This document shows, piece by piece, positions 48,229-60,800 of a DNA stretch of 64,000 bases. Source of the stretch: Paramacrobiotus metropolitanus. Lineage: Eukaryota > Tardigrada > Eutardigrada > Parachela > Macrobiotidae. The notes under the pieces are model-generated. The model made no database searches and was not told the origin of the DNA. It saw only the letters and a list, made by a program, of their open reading frames with translations. The translations under genes were made by a program, and so were the position numbers. Within the stretch, counting starts at the first letter, position 1; each line of letters opens with the position of its first letter. The DNA lies in the NCBI RefSeq assembly GCF_019649055.1, contig NW_026570278.1, forward strand, positions 186,001 through 250,000. The letters run 5' to 3'.

Positions 48229-49164
48229 ATGCTTGTTTACCGGTTAATTATTTGCGTTTTTATTCAGTGCGTAGACGGTTTTTGGGATGACAGGGATTAC
48301 CATGACAATTTCGACGACGACCCGGATGAGCTGCCCGACGGTAACTATGTAGTAACTTCGTTATGAGAAAACGGTTTACGTTACAAATTTTATTGATTAT
48401 TTAAGTACAGTACTTAATTGATTTGTTATAACAAAATTGAAATAATATTGGATCGGAATTACAAATCGTAAACACATTTTACATACGGAAATAAGTATCT
48501 TGATGTTACATTATTACACAATAATGTCTGGGATGTTTCACACGCCAGGAATACAAAAATCAAGTTTTCTGTCTTGCCCTCTAGCAAAGTTTGTGCTCTG
48601 TCGTATGCTTCTTAAATTTCGATAATGTTGTCTGGTTTTTTGCCGGCCAAACACTTTTTTCACACAAAACATGGACTCTCTGTATTCTTTTTATCCCATG
48701 GAACTGTATCCCGGAATCATTTTTAATCAAAAATAACAATTATTCCATAGAAATCTTGAGATAAGAGGTACCTTTCGGGGCTCACCGACACTTCGTCGAC
48801 CGCACTACATCGACCGTCACGAAAGCGACTATTAAGAAAACATTAGAAAACAAGAAATAACATAAGAAAACTATGACGGTTTAGCTAGACGTTAGCTCGA
48901 CGTCGTGACGGGTCGACGTTGTGTCTGTTCGACGAAGTGACGGTCGACGAAATGACGGGTCACCCCTTTTCGGAAGTAACGGTTAGTATTGTATTTACAG
49001 ATTGGGAAACGCGTATTGATCCCGCTGTCATGAAAGCCCACTGGACCAATCTGAGCATCCGTGGATCCTTGGAAGATGATATAATGTTTGCTGATGCTGG
49101 TGCTGGCATCGGCCCGCAAGGCACGGCAGGTAGGCCAGAATTCCATTTGCTGATGTCAAAATAA
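48229..49164 (+). CDS. Small secreted acidic protein, right copy
   Basis: Exon 1 (48229-48340): MLVYRLIICVFIQCVDG, a clear signal peptide, then FWDDRDYHDNFDDDPDELPD. Donor G|GTAACT, phase 1. Exon 2 (49001-49129, 129 nt) after acceptor TGTATTTACAG: DWETRIDPAVMKAHWTN, then SIRGSLEDDIMFADAGAG. Donor GTAGGC at 49130, or reading on to TAA at 49164. Same structure as the minus-strand gene at 24067-25135: identical phases, identical exon 2 length and about 70 percent identity in the core. The 660-bp intron holds part of a word-repeat foldback element. Function unknown; a secreted peptide of about 80-90 residues. Confidence 0.65.
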
Positions 49165-49345
49165 AGGTAACTATTGCGTACACTATCTTTCCCTATGGGT
49201 ACCTTTTGCTCTGTACACTACCTTTTCGGGAGCTAACTTTCGCTCGGTGGCTCACCGATATTTCGTCGGCGAAATGGTGGGTCATCTTGTTCGGTAACTA
49301 CCTTGGACACTACCATTCATTCGGACACTAACAATCCACGCTACA
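48780..49345. mobile_element. Word-repeat foldback element 3 (TTCGTCGACGAAATG words), split around an exon
   Basis: 48780-48990 contains CACTTCGTCGACC, CGACGAAGTGACGGTCGACG and AAATGACGGGTCA words around an A-rich spacer (48830-48875) with CATAAGAAAAC. 49190-49345 contains GCTCACCGATATTTCGTCGG, CGAAATGGTGGGTCA and repeated CACTACC words. The exon 49001-49129 lies between the two parts, so the repeats either flank it by chance or the exon was captured between two copies. Confidence 0.45.
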
Positions 49346-50795
49346 TTTCACTCGGTGCACTACCATACTTTTTCAATTACCAAACTACCATACTAATTTC
49401 CATAATATTATCACAAATATATACTTATACTTTATAATACTTAATTGATATTATATAGAGACCCAGCGTCAACTTCCTAGTTCCTACACACAAAAAGCTG
49501 CGACACTGGGTCGAAATTCGTTTAATAACGGCACAATGTAAACCTTTGCAAAGAAAAAACCGGCTCATGAAGGCCGAATTTTCTGCTCACGAGAATTTTG
49601 CTAGTGATGCGTTGAATCTTAACCAAAAACAGCTGTTAAACAAAGAACGTTAGTTCTGGAAATAACTTTAATGTAAAAAAATTTAAGATATACATAAGCG
49701 CAAATGACGAATGATACTGTATGGTTACTGGTCAGTACGGAGTCAAACGTACTGCTCGAAAAGATGATGTACCGAATAAAAGATAGTGCAGTGCACGGAA
49801 TGAAAGGTAGTGCAAGACCCAGAAATAAATTTCCAAAAACTAGTAACGTTTTTGTATAAGCGTGGTAATTTTCTTCATTCCAAAATTTTGGCATAACGAG
49901 TTAAAGAAAAGAGAAAACTGCTTTGAAAAATTCTTTACATGGCCAAAGTCCGGAAAGGTTAATGAGAACATCCAAATTTTTTGTAGCGAAAGTCTTGACT
50001 TTGTGGCACTAATGTATGTTATTTTGCGGGTTGGATAGCAGCAAAACGAAATAGGAACCCCCGAGAATGCAATGAAAATCAAAAGCTGCTGGTACAACTC
50101 TGTATGGCTAACTGAGTAATCTACTCTTTTGGAGTACCTGAATATGCGGAATATTATGCCGTTACCTAAGACTGACATATCATAAATTCCTGCGAATATT
50201 CCAAACCCAGGTGCTTGATAGAAATGCAGAATACACAATAACCTACACTGTTTCTGCGGAATAAATCAGCAATGTTTAGGGAGACAAACGGTTTCGCTCT
50301 GGCCGAACGGAAAAGTGCCCTATCGGATAAGCGATCTATTTGGTAAGGCGAAAAAAAGTATGTGTTCAGAATAATACATGTACGTTGGACCGTAATTATC
50401 GGGCTTGGTGTGCGCCTACAATTTCTGATCTTCGCCGGAATGGACAGTGCGCCAAAATGGGAACTACGCATACGCTACTTATCACGTACAGATTGGCGCA
50501 TGTTAGGCGCACCGCACTGTCATACCGGGGCCACTGACTGACCGCAGATTTTACCGAGCACACTACTCATTTTTATCATGCATGTGTCTTTCGCTTTGTA
50601 GACCTTGGTTTTCTGTTAATTTTCATGTGCCACCCGTATTTGCAGACAGCACGGTTTGCAAACGCGCCCTAATTAAAAATTACAGTAGGAGCACGCGTTG
50701 CTATGGAGCAGCCACGACTGTGTCCCCAGAATTTTATTGGTTTAGTTATTAGACAGTAATTTACACATCACTTACAAAAAACATTATAACACAAA
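49346..50795. other. Intergenic and 3' flank of the LINE
   Basis: Nothing recognised. The 3' untranslated part of the minus-strand LINE presumably occupies the right edge; no poly-A tail was seen. Confidence 0.35.
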
Positions 50796-53224
50796 CTAAA
50801 CAGCATTAAAACCATCAGAACATGGAACAGTGGACGTCACAGACAGCGCATTCCAGCGCTGTATTTCAATACTAAGACGTTGCAACAAAAACTCGTATGA
50901 TCGTTTTTCTCCAGAAGCATTCTTCAAGCGTTTTCCTAGCTCACGTAAAAATTTCAAACAAGCTGGGCCGCCGACGCCAAAAGTCTCGAAAGCTAAAGGG
51001 ACGAAGTCGTACTCCGGCGCCAGATATTCGTACTTTCGGCACTTTTCTTCTTCCGCTTTCCTGGCAGCTTCTCCGGCTTTGATGCTGCTGCTGATGACGT
51101 TAGACAAGGCCACGGTGTCAACACATGTCACGTCCCAGGCGAGTCGTAGTCCGTTTCTCCAAGGCAGCTGCGACCCACCATCCGGCCGGCGATCATCCTC
51201 GTCGTTGGTCCCTCTCGGTTCCAGTACGGCCGGTATATTGGCGGTAACTAGGCTTCTCCGAATTATTTCGTTCAATGAGGAGTGACGAAGAAAACGTCCA
51301 GCGCTCTTCTTACACGAAAGTCCATGGTGGCCGTATTGGTCGACAGGCAGACGGCAGTCAGCGCAAAAGTGGGGACTGCAAATTGGCGCGCCGACACGTA
51401 GTCCAACTGCTACACGGAAACTCTCGTCTGACATCAACGTTCCAAGTGAAGGTACAGGGAGGGCGTTCAGCCATTTGCCCGATTCCGGCCGCGCAACTGC
51501 AAGCAAACGCGCACAATGTGTAACATCATTTACATACAAGCTTGTAATATCTTCGCAAGCTTTTTTGACCACAGCGGCGTCCCACACTTTCTGCGTCTTT
51601 CGTTGATTTTCTGACGGTAATTCAGCACCTGATGCTGCTTGCCACAACTGGTGCACAAAGTCAAGGCTCTCCGTTCCAGGGGCGATGCTTGAAATTAGGG
51701 ACGATGTGGCATAAACCGAAGCCAAATAGGCTGAAGTCGCTAGTTCTGCCACACGCCTAATTCCCAGCCCGCCACTGAAAACAGGAAGCGAAGCCTGTGC
51801 CCATGTAACGCCATCCATTTTAACGTTCACTATTGTTTCTAGTGCCGATTTCGCTGTATTATCGAAGATATCCAGTTCGTTACTGCACAGCCAAGTTGGG
51901 CTTGATCGTAGTAAATAATTCATTTTGGGAATACAAATACAGGTGCGCAAAAGAAAATAAGCCTGGTGTGCAGGCAGAATACTTAGCTTCGAGGATAGTC
52001 TCTGAAGATCTTGTGTCCTTTTAACGATTGCATTCGGAATGGCGGCCTGTAAAAGAGGAGCACCGAGCAATACCAATTCACTTTCAGTAGGTTGCAGGAA
52101 CTCTGGGTAACGATTGACAAATGTTTGTCGCGCAATTTCACGGTCTTCTACAGTACCACCGAAAATATAGAATTCGCATTTTAGGAGATTTAATTCCAAA
52201 CCGTACTCACTGGCGGTAGCAATGACCTTAGCTACATCGTCCAGTACGTCGTTCAAACTGCCACCTATGACACCATCATCCAAGTACCATGCGTTAAGCG
52301 GTGACACCAAAGATAATATCAGTAGTAATATGAGGAGGGAAAAAAGTAAAGGGCCTAAAGGATCTCCCTGTTGCACGCCAGCCTGTGACAGAATATCCCA
52401 TTCGCCAAAAGCTAAACTGGATGGGTTTTGATAACACTGGCTAATGAAATGAACGTACTCTGGCAACTCAGAATGGACGATTTGTAACATTTTATCGCGA
52501 TGGATCGTGTTAAATGCGTTTCGAAAGTCGAACTTTACAAGGACTCGTACTTCTTCTGAAGGGGTCGTAAGAAATCGCCTGGCAGCATGCACAACGGCCT
52601 CACAGCCACCGGGAGTGCCAAATCCCAGCTGTTTCGGTCTAAGCTTTTCACCCATCTGCTGTTGCACTCGCTTAACCACAATTTTCGCCACTATGCGACG
52701 TACAGTGCTGCCGACCGCTATCGGTCTTATCCCACCCCCCTTTTTATTTAAAGCAGTCAGATTTGCGCCGTACAGAATAGGCACGATTTCCGTAGGAACG
52801 CGACCGGAGAGCATGATATCTCCTAAAAGCGCTAACTGTTCGCACACTATGTTGGGAGTGTCATCTGCAGTATCACTTATCATATCCTTAAGATGCTGCG
52901 GTCGTAAACCGTCAAGACCGCCAGCTGAATCGTTTGGAAAACTCCTGATTGCTTCGATAATTTCTTTCTGTGTAACTCGGCTAATTTTATCGCTTTGGGC
53001 TGGTGACAATACTGGGTAACAAGCATCCGGGTTGACACCCGGATGTTTGTTCTGCAGTTCAGTGAAAGTAGCTTCTGTGCAGGGTGCAAGAGCGTCTTCG
53101 GAACAAAGAATGCGCACCGCTCCTGAGACGTCGCCATTTTGGATTTTTCCTTGCACAAATTTCTGTACATCAAATGGCCTGAATGTTCGCGCAGGACTAA
53201 CGGGAACGTCTCTGATTCCTGATC
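50796..53224 (-). CDS. LINE reverse transcriptase with C-terminal restriction-like endonuclease
   Basis: A continuous frame of about 800 residues. RT motifs in order: GGLDGLRPQHLKDM, RPIAVGSTVRRIVAK, FDFRNAFNTI (motif A Asp), GVQQGDPLGPLLF (motif B), WYLDDGVIGG (motif C), LNLLKCEFYIFGG. The C-terminal part has a CCHC-like knuckle (CADCRLPVDQYGHHGLSC) and a PD-(D/E)xK-like set (RRPDG, LAWDVTCVD, AEEEKCRKY), the layout of R2/NeSL-type elements. YLDD instead of the usual YADD is notable. The frame is open from about 53224; a different frame upstream (to 53383) has coding-like sequence, suggesting a 5' truncated element or one frameshift. The RT region itself has no stop over 2.3 kb, so the copy is young. 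Confidence 0.85.
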
Positions 53225-53376
53225 AAAATTAACAATGTTACACTTCCCGGCTACTCGAAGGCTACTGACTTCCAACCGCCCTCGGGCTGCGTGGCGGCGC
53301 ATATCAGAAATAAGAGCTTCCTTGATCCTACCCCCAGTCTTGCAGTAGGCGCCTCTCTCGATATATGGACGATATC

Positions 53377-56300
53377 GTACCACTCCAGAAATTCAACCCA
53401 TTATTTTTCGATACGTATTCCTAGTATTCTCGCGTATTCCACCGGTATTCGTTCGTGTTTTCCCTGTATTCCGCCTTATCCGCTCCCTATCCATTAAGTG
53501 TCTCTCTGCAGCGGGCCCTGTATTCCCCGTATTCAGCTAGTATTCTCGCGAGTTCTGCCTGTAATTTAATTAGGAATAAATAAGAAAACATAGGAAAACA
53601 TAGAAAACGAAGAAAAACTTGGAGGAATACAGAAGAATACAAGGAGAACACACAAGAATACCGGTGGAATACGGGGAATACAGGACTCACTGCAGAGCGA
53701 CACTTAATACCTGTTCGGCCTATATTTCGTCTAATCTGCTCCGTATCCATTAAGTGCCTCTCTGCAGCGCACATTGTATCCCCCGTATTCCACCGGTATT
53801 CGTTCGGGTTCTGTTTGTATTCCGCCTTATTTGCTTCGTATCCATTAAGTGACACTGTGGTAGGCCCGGTATTGAGTGTATTCCACGTATTCTCGCGTGT
53901 TCTACCTGTATTCCGCCTGTAGTCAGACTGAGAAGCATAAGAAAACATAAATATACAAGCAGACGACGAACGAATACCGGTGGAATATGCGGGAATACAG
54001 GGCCCGCTGCAAAGAAAAACTTAAGGCCATGGCTAGTTCGGCTTAATTCAGACGAAAAAGGCCGGTTTCTCAAGTTTCTTAAAATCGTATCTTTCTCTCA
54101 ATACACCTGTCTGTCCAGTTTAAATCGAGAAAAATTCACAACTTAAAACTGGTAAGATCGGTTTACAACACACAGTTTAAAGTTTGAATCGAAAAAATCA
54201 CGCTAAAAAACTAACTAGTCTGTAGAGAACCACACAGAGTTTTAGATAGACCACCAAGAAAATCGTGAACGTAGTTCTTCTGCACCTTGCGAGGGCTTTT
54301 TTGGTTAAAAAAATTTTAAACTTCACAAACTTAAAAAAAAACACTTTTGTGGTTTCGATTTTCGTAAATAACTTGAGTAAAAACGATTTTTTTCAAAATC
54401 GCTCTCGCAATTAAACTTCCATGGTTTTTCTTAATTGAATGCATCAAGTTTGAAAATTTTCTTATATCGCCAGAATTAGGAGTTAGTTTTCAGACTTCAT
54501 TTGGTGCATTTTGAACGGTAGCTTTTGACAGTTCAGACAAGTTTACATGAGTCAAAGGCACGTTGACTGTTTCAGCCCACCACACAAACCAAACCATAGT
54601 GACTGTCCAGTAGAGATGGGCATCGGGTCGGAATATCCGATCCAATCCGATCCGATCCGAAATTCGGTTCGGATTTTCGGATAGAAATCCGAGTGAGTTC
54701 GGATTCGGATACGGGTCGGATTTTAAAATTTAAGTTTCGGATCGGATCGGATTGTGAAACAATAGAAAGCAATCTGAACACTACGAATACGGAACCGAAT
54801 ACGAACACGGATTGAAATCGTGTTCGTAAGCGCAACCGAGATCTGACTATGCATTCGGACCGAACCAAATGCCGACACGGTTGGTACCGATGATTTTGGC
54901 TATTTACACTTCGGTTACGGTAATTTCGGCCACCACTCACATTCGACCACATCACATTCAGGCTGTAGTCCACCAATGTAAATTATTGATAATCGAAAAC
55001 TTTGCAAACTTGCAGCCTAGTAAGAAGATTACAAGAATGCGTCGATGCATTGTTGCCAACTTTTATCTGTTTACGAAATTTCATTAATACTTACTTTTAT
55101 TAGGAAAAAAGCCCATAAATACAGCTAATATCGATAACCTGAGCATGTTTATGGTTGCGTAATGACGAACAATTATAATGTGTGTGATATAAATTTTTTG
55201 TTACTTGACAACAGATCACTTGATACACAGAAAAAGAAGCAAACTATTTTGTTGGAACAGAACACAGATTACAGTGACATTACACCACGTTCACCTGCAG
55301 TTTCAGTTCACCACCAGCCTCTCATAATTCAAAAATTCTCGTCACAGAAGAAAACCAAAACGTATAATAAATTCTAAAAAACCAAAGATACCAAAGAAAC
55401 CTAAAAAAACTGACAAAAACAAATAGTTTCTCTTTTAAAAAAACGAAAGTGCTAACAACAACAAATATTAAGTAACAACTTGACACAACAAAAATAAAAG
55501 CCGAAATGACATGTAACGGTGGCCGAATAGAGTGCGGACCGAAGTGAGTAAGGCTAACTGTATGTTGCCGAACTGATAACATGTGGCCGAAACGTAGCGC
55601 GGCCGAAGTGTTCAAGCAAAAACTGCCTCAGACCGGAAGCGCTCAACCGCCCGAGTCGGCGACTGCAAGTTAACTAGCTGCACTCGATCCAACTGCTTTT
55701 AGAATTTTCCTATTGGTCGGTTGAGCTCGATGCGTACGGCTGTACGACTCGTACAAGTTTAATTTTTTAACGTAATTTCAGTTGTGATACCTCATGTCAA
55801 TCAAAAATTTGTTCTTAACTTGTGAAAAGGGTTTTCAAAAACTTCTTAAACTCATAAAAAAGAGGAATGTTTTCTCTACTTAAAATCCAGAGCAAACGGA
55901 ATTCCATCAACACAGGCAGAATCGACAGCTATCCGGAGACACGTTACGATTCAAAGCTTAAATTTCGTGCTTTACGGAAGGTTTACGAAACGAATAGGGC
56001 TATGACGTCAACAAAATAGGCGGGGATTCGTATTCGGAACTGTATTCGTAGTGTTCAGATTGCTTTCTAATATCCGAGAAAATCCGACCGGCTTGCGCAA
56101 CGACAAATAAAACATTTTTCGTCTTTAAGAAATAAAAAAATCCGCATTCGCCGTATGCGGAAGAAGTTCAAGAATGTATTATGTGGTGGGAAATCAAGAT
56201 TCCTGTTACACGTTACAGCTGAACCGAATGTGATTTGTCTGTTTTGCACTAGTGTTCCACCAAGGATTTTACTGAAAGTTAGTGCATTCGCTTTTTCTCA

Positions 56301-57107
56301 GTATTATATGTCACAAATTCAGGTTTTTTTTACCAACAGTTAGCGCAAACGGTTTTTCCAACTAGTATTAGCTACTGCGAAAATTTCTGTGACGGGTATA
56401 GTGCTTATTATCAAAAACTAATTTTTTTTGTAACTAAGTCGGATTTAAATCTGATCGGATTCGGATATCCGATGGTCGGATACGGATCGGATTCGGAAAT
56501 TGTAATCCATAAAAACTCGGATACGGATCGGATTTGGATTTTTTTAAAAAATTCGCGGATCGGATTCGGATTTAAAATTTGGATCCGATGCCCATCTCTA
56601 CTGTCCAGACAGCCGATTGCTCGCTTCCTTTCACACTTCGGTGTGATCGAAATCTATTGTCTTTCGGTGTTCGCTCTCATTCTACTGACCAGTGCTCGGT
56701 TTTATGGCTGTCAGTAAAACAAAAGATGTGGATCACAATTCTGCGCTCTCCATTGATTTCATCGCAGGTGCGCTAATTTGTATAAGCGTCTGTAATGGTG
56801 AGCCGGGCCAGTCACTGCTTGCACCATTATTCAGTTTAGGCAGCTAACTTAAAAAATTCATATTTCATAACCCTGCAGTTTAATCACTTTGATAATGTTG
56901 CCATCTAATAGAGCAGTCTTCAATCTATATAGCCGTTTCTTTTTGCAAAATGGCACCTTAGGATTAAAGCCGAACCAGCCATGGCCTTAACGGACACGAG
57001 GCGGTTAAAGCGGAATACAGGCAGAACACGAACTAATACCGGTGGAATACACGGGAATACTAGGGATACGTAACCGAAAATGATGGGTCGAATTTTTGGA
57101 GCGGTAC
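53377..57107. mobile_element. Large foldback element of GGAATAC words, split by a hAT-like insertion
   Basis: 53377-53474 (GTACCACTCCAGAAATTCAA onward) is an inverted copy of 57010-57107 (ending TTGAATTT-type TTTTTGGAGCGGTAC). A second inverted match links TAAGGCCATGGCTAGTTCGG (about 54021) to CCGAACCAGCCATGGCCTTA (about 56972). The left arm to 54010 is packed with GTATTCC and GGAATAC words in both orientations and has A-rich spacers with CATAAGAAAACATA. Without the 1990-bp insertion the element would be about 1.7 kb. Non-coding. Confidence 0.65.
54611..56600. mobile_element. hAT-like non-autonomous DNA transposon with 8-bp TSD
   Basis: Termini are perfect 16-bp inverted repeats, TAGAGATGGGCATCGG and CCGATGCCCATCTCTA. 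The element is flanked on both sides by the 8-bp direct repeat CTGTCCAG (54603-54610 and 56601-56608). An 8-bp duplication and a TAGAGATGGGC-type end are hallmarks of the hAT superfamily. The subterminal 150 bp on each side are packed with CGGAT(C) repeats (GGATCGGAT), typical of transposase-binding clusters. The 2-kb interior has only short ORFs and no transposase motif, so it depends on a partner element. Confidence 0.85.
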
Positions 57108-57119
57108 GAAACGAGCCAT

Positions 57120-57859
57120 AGGTGGCTCTCTGCCATCAGGTTTGAAAAATATGGCTTCACCAAGATTTCCACTCAGGGGGTCGTTAATAATTGTCAAACG
57201 CAAAACGATAATTGCGCCCTAAATTACGTAGATGAATTAATCGGTCAGCTGAATAGGGAAGACGAGCCCTTAAATAGGCCTGCACATAGGAGTACAATCT
57301 AGTTGTTGTAAAGAAGTTCAGAAAAACCGGTGTTACGTACGCTCTTAGGCATACACATCCTTGGAAATAAGTACACGACCACGCGTACCAAAATTACTAT
57401 TCACTTTAAACATTCTAACTTCAAAAATATTAATTACGTGCGAATTTTTTTGTACGGAGGGTTTACGCAAAAGTGCTTTCACTGTAATGACCTTAGAGCC
57501 ACTAAAAGGTTGTACAGTTTGGCTGCTCAAGCAGAGGTGCATGCAAGCTGGGTACGGTAATCGCAAATCCAGGACTGCCGTTAAACCATATACTGGTATC
57601 AGGTAAACACGGCGTTCAGTTTCAGTAGACCCCAATGTGATGCTGTTTGGACATCTATATAATAGCTTATACACTGATTAAAATATAACGGCACCCCACA
57701 GAACAGGCACTTACTGGGTTAGGGCATGTCTCCCAAATAAGTGCCTCTTCTCCATAGCTAACAACTGCTTGTGCCCCAGAGCACCGAGTTTGGCAATTAC
57801 GGCACGTTTACATTAAGCACCTCATGTCCCTCAAATTTACTGTATTCATGTATTTGCAG
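57120..57859. other. 5' region of the right astacin-LRR locus, first exons unresolved
   Basis: The signal peptide, propeptide and IPY-type start of the first astacin domain should be here. A frame near 57483-57560 (ATKRLYSLAAQAEVHASW) precedes a possible donor and may belong, but I could not place it with confidence. Confidence 0.25.
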
Positions 57860-60800
57860 GATCGCAAGATGTTTTTGTTATTCAGCAAGCCATTGCTGCA
57901 ATCGAGAGCAAAACCTTTCGTTGTGTAACTTTTACGGAGAAAGGGAAAGAATCAAATTATATCAACTTCCAGCCCGGAGAAAAGTAGGCTGCCTAATTTG
58001 TTTTGTCGTAGTACGCCATGTAAAAACTCGACCGTATTGGGCTGTGACATTACTAGCACCGGTAGTTACATATAAGAGACTTCTTGATTTGCAGCAGTGT
58101 TATATTACAATGGAGAATTTATTGTGTTCGTGCTGAATCATGCAACGGAACCGCGCCCGGTTCAAGGCAGTGATAATCAAAATTATATTGACTCTTGTTA
58201 CTAGGGTCCCACTAACTTTTTGCTTATTGGAAACGCAGCAGTTAGGCCATAAGCACGGTATCTGTTAAACACACTCTCGAGTTGGAGTGCGGCTACCATA
58301 GTTCGCTAAAGTCTCACTGCAGGTTGAAAAAACAAATTCTGGAATTGCAGTTGTTCGTCCTATGTTGGAATTCAAGGCGGCATGCAGCCTGTGTTTTTGG
58401 ATCCAGCCAGATGCATGCAGCTAGGAATAGTTCAGCATGAAATTCTTCACGCTGTCGGTTTGTTTCACGAACACAGTCGCAGTGACCGGAATGCTAGTGT
58501 GATTATTTACGAGGACGAGATAATGGACAGTCACAAATCGCAGTACGGTATCATTCCCAACATGCCCACTTTTGGAACGGATTACGATCTGGAATCGCTG
58601 ATGCACTACGGTCCATACGACTTTGCTAAAACTGCTTTCCGCCCGGTCATGATTCCAAGAAAGGACGGTGTTTATCGAATGGGACAACGTGAGGGTTTAA
58701 GCGTGCGCGATGCCGCAAAGTTGCGCACTGCGTACCAGTGTCAAGTTGACCAGGGGGATGAAAAAAACGACCAGGATTCCGAGGAACGACCCTTTCCTGG
58801 CTTCTCCGGGTTGCCTATGGAAGCAGAACAGTGTGCTCTACAGTTCAATGACCACTGCAGGAGTGTTACTTCAACCGTAGACAATTGCACGGGTGATAGC
58901 CTTTTACTATTATACTGTGATGAATCCGCAGATAATTCTTTTCTGCGAGCAACGACAACAGCCATGGCTAAACCGCCTTTGCGACCAATCTTTCTGGTAT
59001 TAACGGACTCACAGATAACAACAGAAGCCCTGTATCCAGTTGAGAAACTGGTGAAGCATTTGCAGATGGGTCACTGTCGAGCTAGTGATAGTACGTCAAA
59101 ACTTCCAAGTTTTTCTTTCATCAGTCTCCAGGAGTTGATAATCTTTCGCTGTGCTGACATTCGAATCAAGAAGTCTGACTTTAAATCCTTGCCGTCGCTG
59201 AGAGTTATAGTTTTTCAACTTACAACAATTTTGTACTTGGAAGAGGGCACTTTTACTAACTTGCCGAAACTGCGAATAATATCTTGGCATGAGGATTTGC
59301 TCAGGAACTTTGGTACGGACCAGGACCGTATGTTATACAATAATGAGAAGTTCGACGGCAACCTTGTCCATAGCATGCTAGAATATTTAAAGCGCATCCA
59401 CTGCGACTGCGAATTTGCCTGGCTGAGAAGGTGGCTCGACCAAAGTGGTATCCTTCAGCCTGTTCCTGAATCATCTGTTATTTTTGATTCCGCCAGTAGA
59501 TACATATCCGGGAGCGAGTTCAACAGGATCGATATTTTCATACCGATTGACTGCGCGATGCAGCCATTTCCTTCTGATTTCAGCATGATTAATTTCGCGC
59601 AAAACGAATTTTCCGTCAACGAACCTCGTTGTCCAACACGCTCGGTCAATGCAACCTATGAATCTTTGAAGTTTAAGCGAGTATATTCTCTGTCTCCCAT
59701 CGATTTACGACAATGTCGGTTACAATTTGGGAAAACTTGCAAACCATGGGAAAAGCGCTCTCCTCTACAAGCTACGGAATTGGCTGTATTAGATTATTGT
59801 CTGAATCTATTCACCAGTTCTCAACCGTTTTTAAATATTCAGTGTTTGGGTAATGCGACGGTTAGAGACGTGCAAGAAATAGCATTTGCACTTGCCAAAC
59901 CACCATTACGGGTTGTGAACTTAAACTTGGATGATGGAAATTACATAACCTACCGTGCGTTTTCCCCAATCCGAACGCAGATTCTAAACATGACAATCTA
60001 CGATTGCGTGGGAAAGCGGGCAACTAGTAAATTAGCTTCCTTGTATTTCGAAAATCTGTTGTATCTCGCCGTTGCTAACTGCCACAACATCATGGTGCAG
60101 GTAGAGGATTTCGCTACCACTCCCAATATTCGCATCATACTGTTTGCACATTCAACGGTGGTCGGAGTTACACAGTTCACCTTTAGCTCTCTTCCGAATT
60201 TGGAAATTCTTTCCTTAGAATACGAAGCACAAGAAGTGCCCACCGATGACTCAGCGTATTATCGGTATCTACTGAGGCTTCACTGTGATTGCGAATATTC
60301 TTCATTTCGTGCGTGGCTGCAGCAACGTATCATTGACCAGATACCAACTGTTTCTTCGAATGTCTCAATTGACACGTACAGAAATGAAAGAATGATTTAT
60401 AGAGCTGACCTGCCGAACGTCTGGACGACGATACTTGAATTCGAGGTCGAGGGAGGAACCGGCGTGAAGCGGTGGTATTGGGGAAAAGCGGAACTCTATC
60501 AGCGTTTCGACTGCGCTATCGGGAAGATTAACGACGATCAACTGCTTTTACTGTTAGCTGAAAATTCTAGCCAGTTCAATTACTCTCTCAATGCTCCAAG
60601 CTGCGAAAATGCTAGTTCGTCTGCGAACTTGCCAGTGATAACAAGCTTGCAGAAATCTTACCCGAGCGAAAGCGGGACGATGGACAGTAAAAGCAGCACT
60701 TCGAAGAAAGGTATGCAGTCAATTTGACCGATATGATAACCTTAGTTACCGGTATTTCTGTAAAGCAAACCAATCTGACGATATGAATTTAGTGTAGCGC

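Noticed and set aside
50830-51285. 151-codon + frame and other + frames over the LINE
   Set aside because: Antisense shadows of the reverse transcriptase frame.
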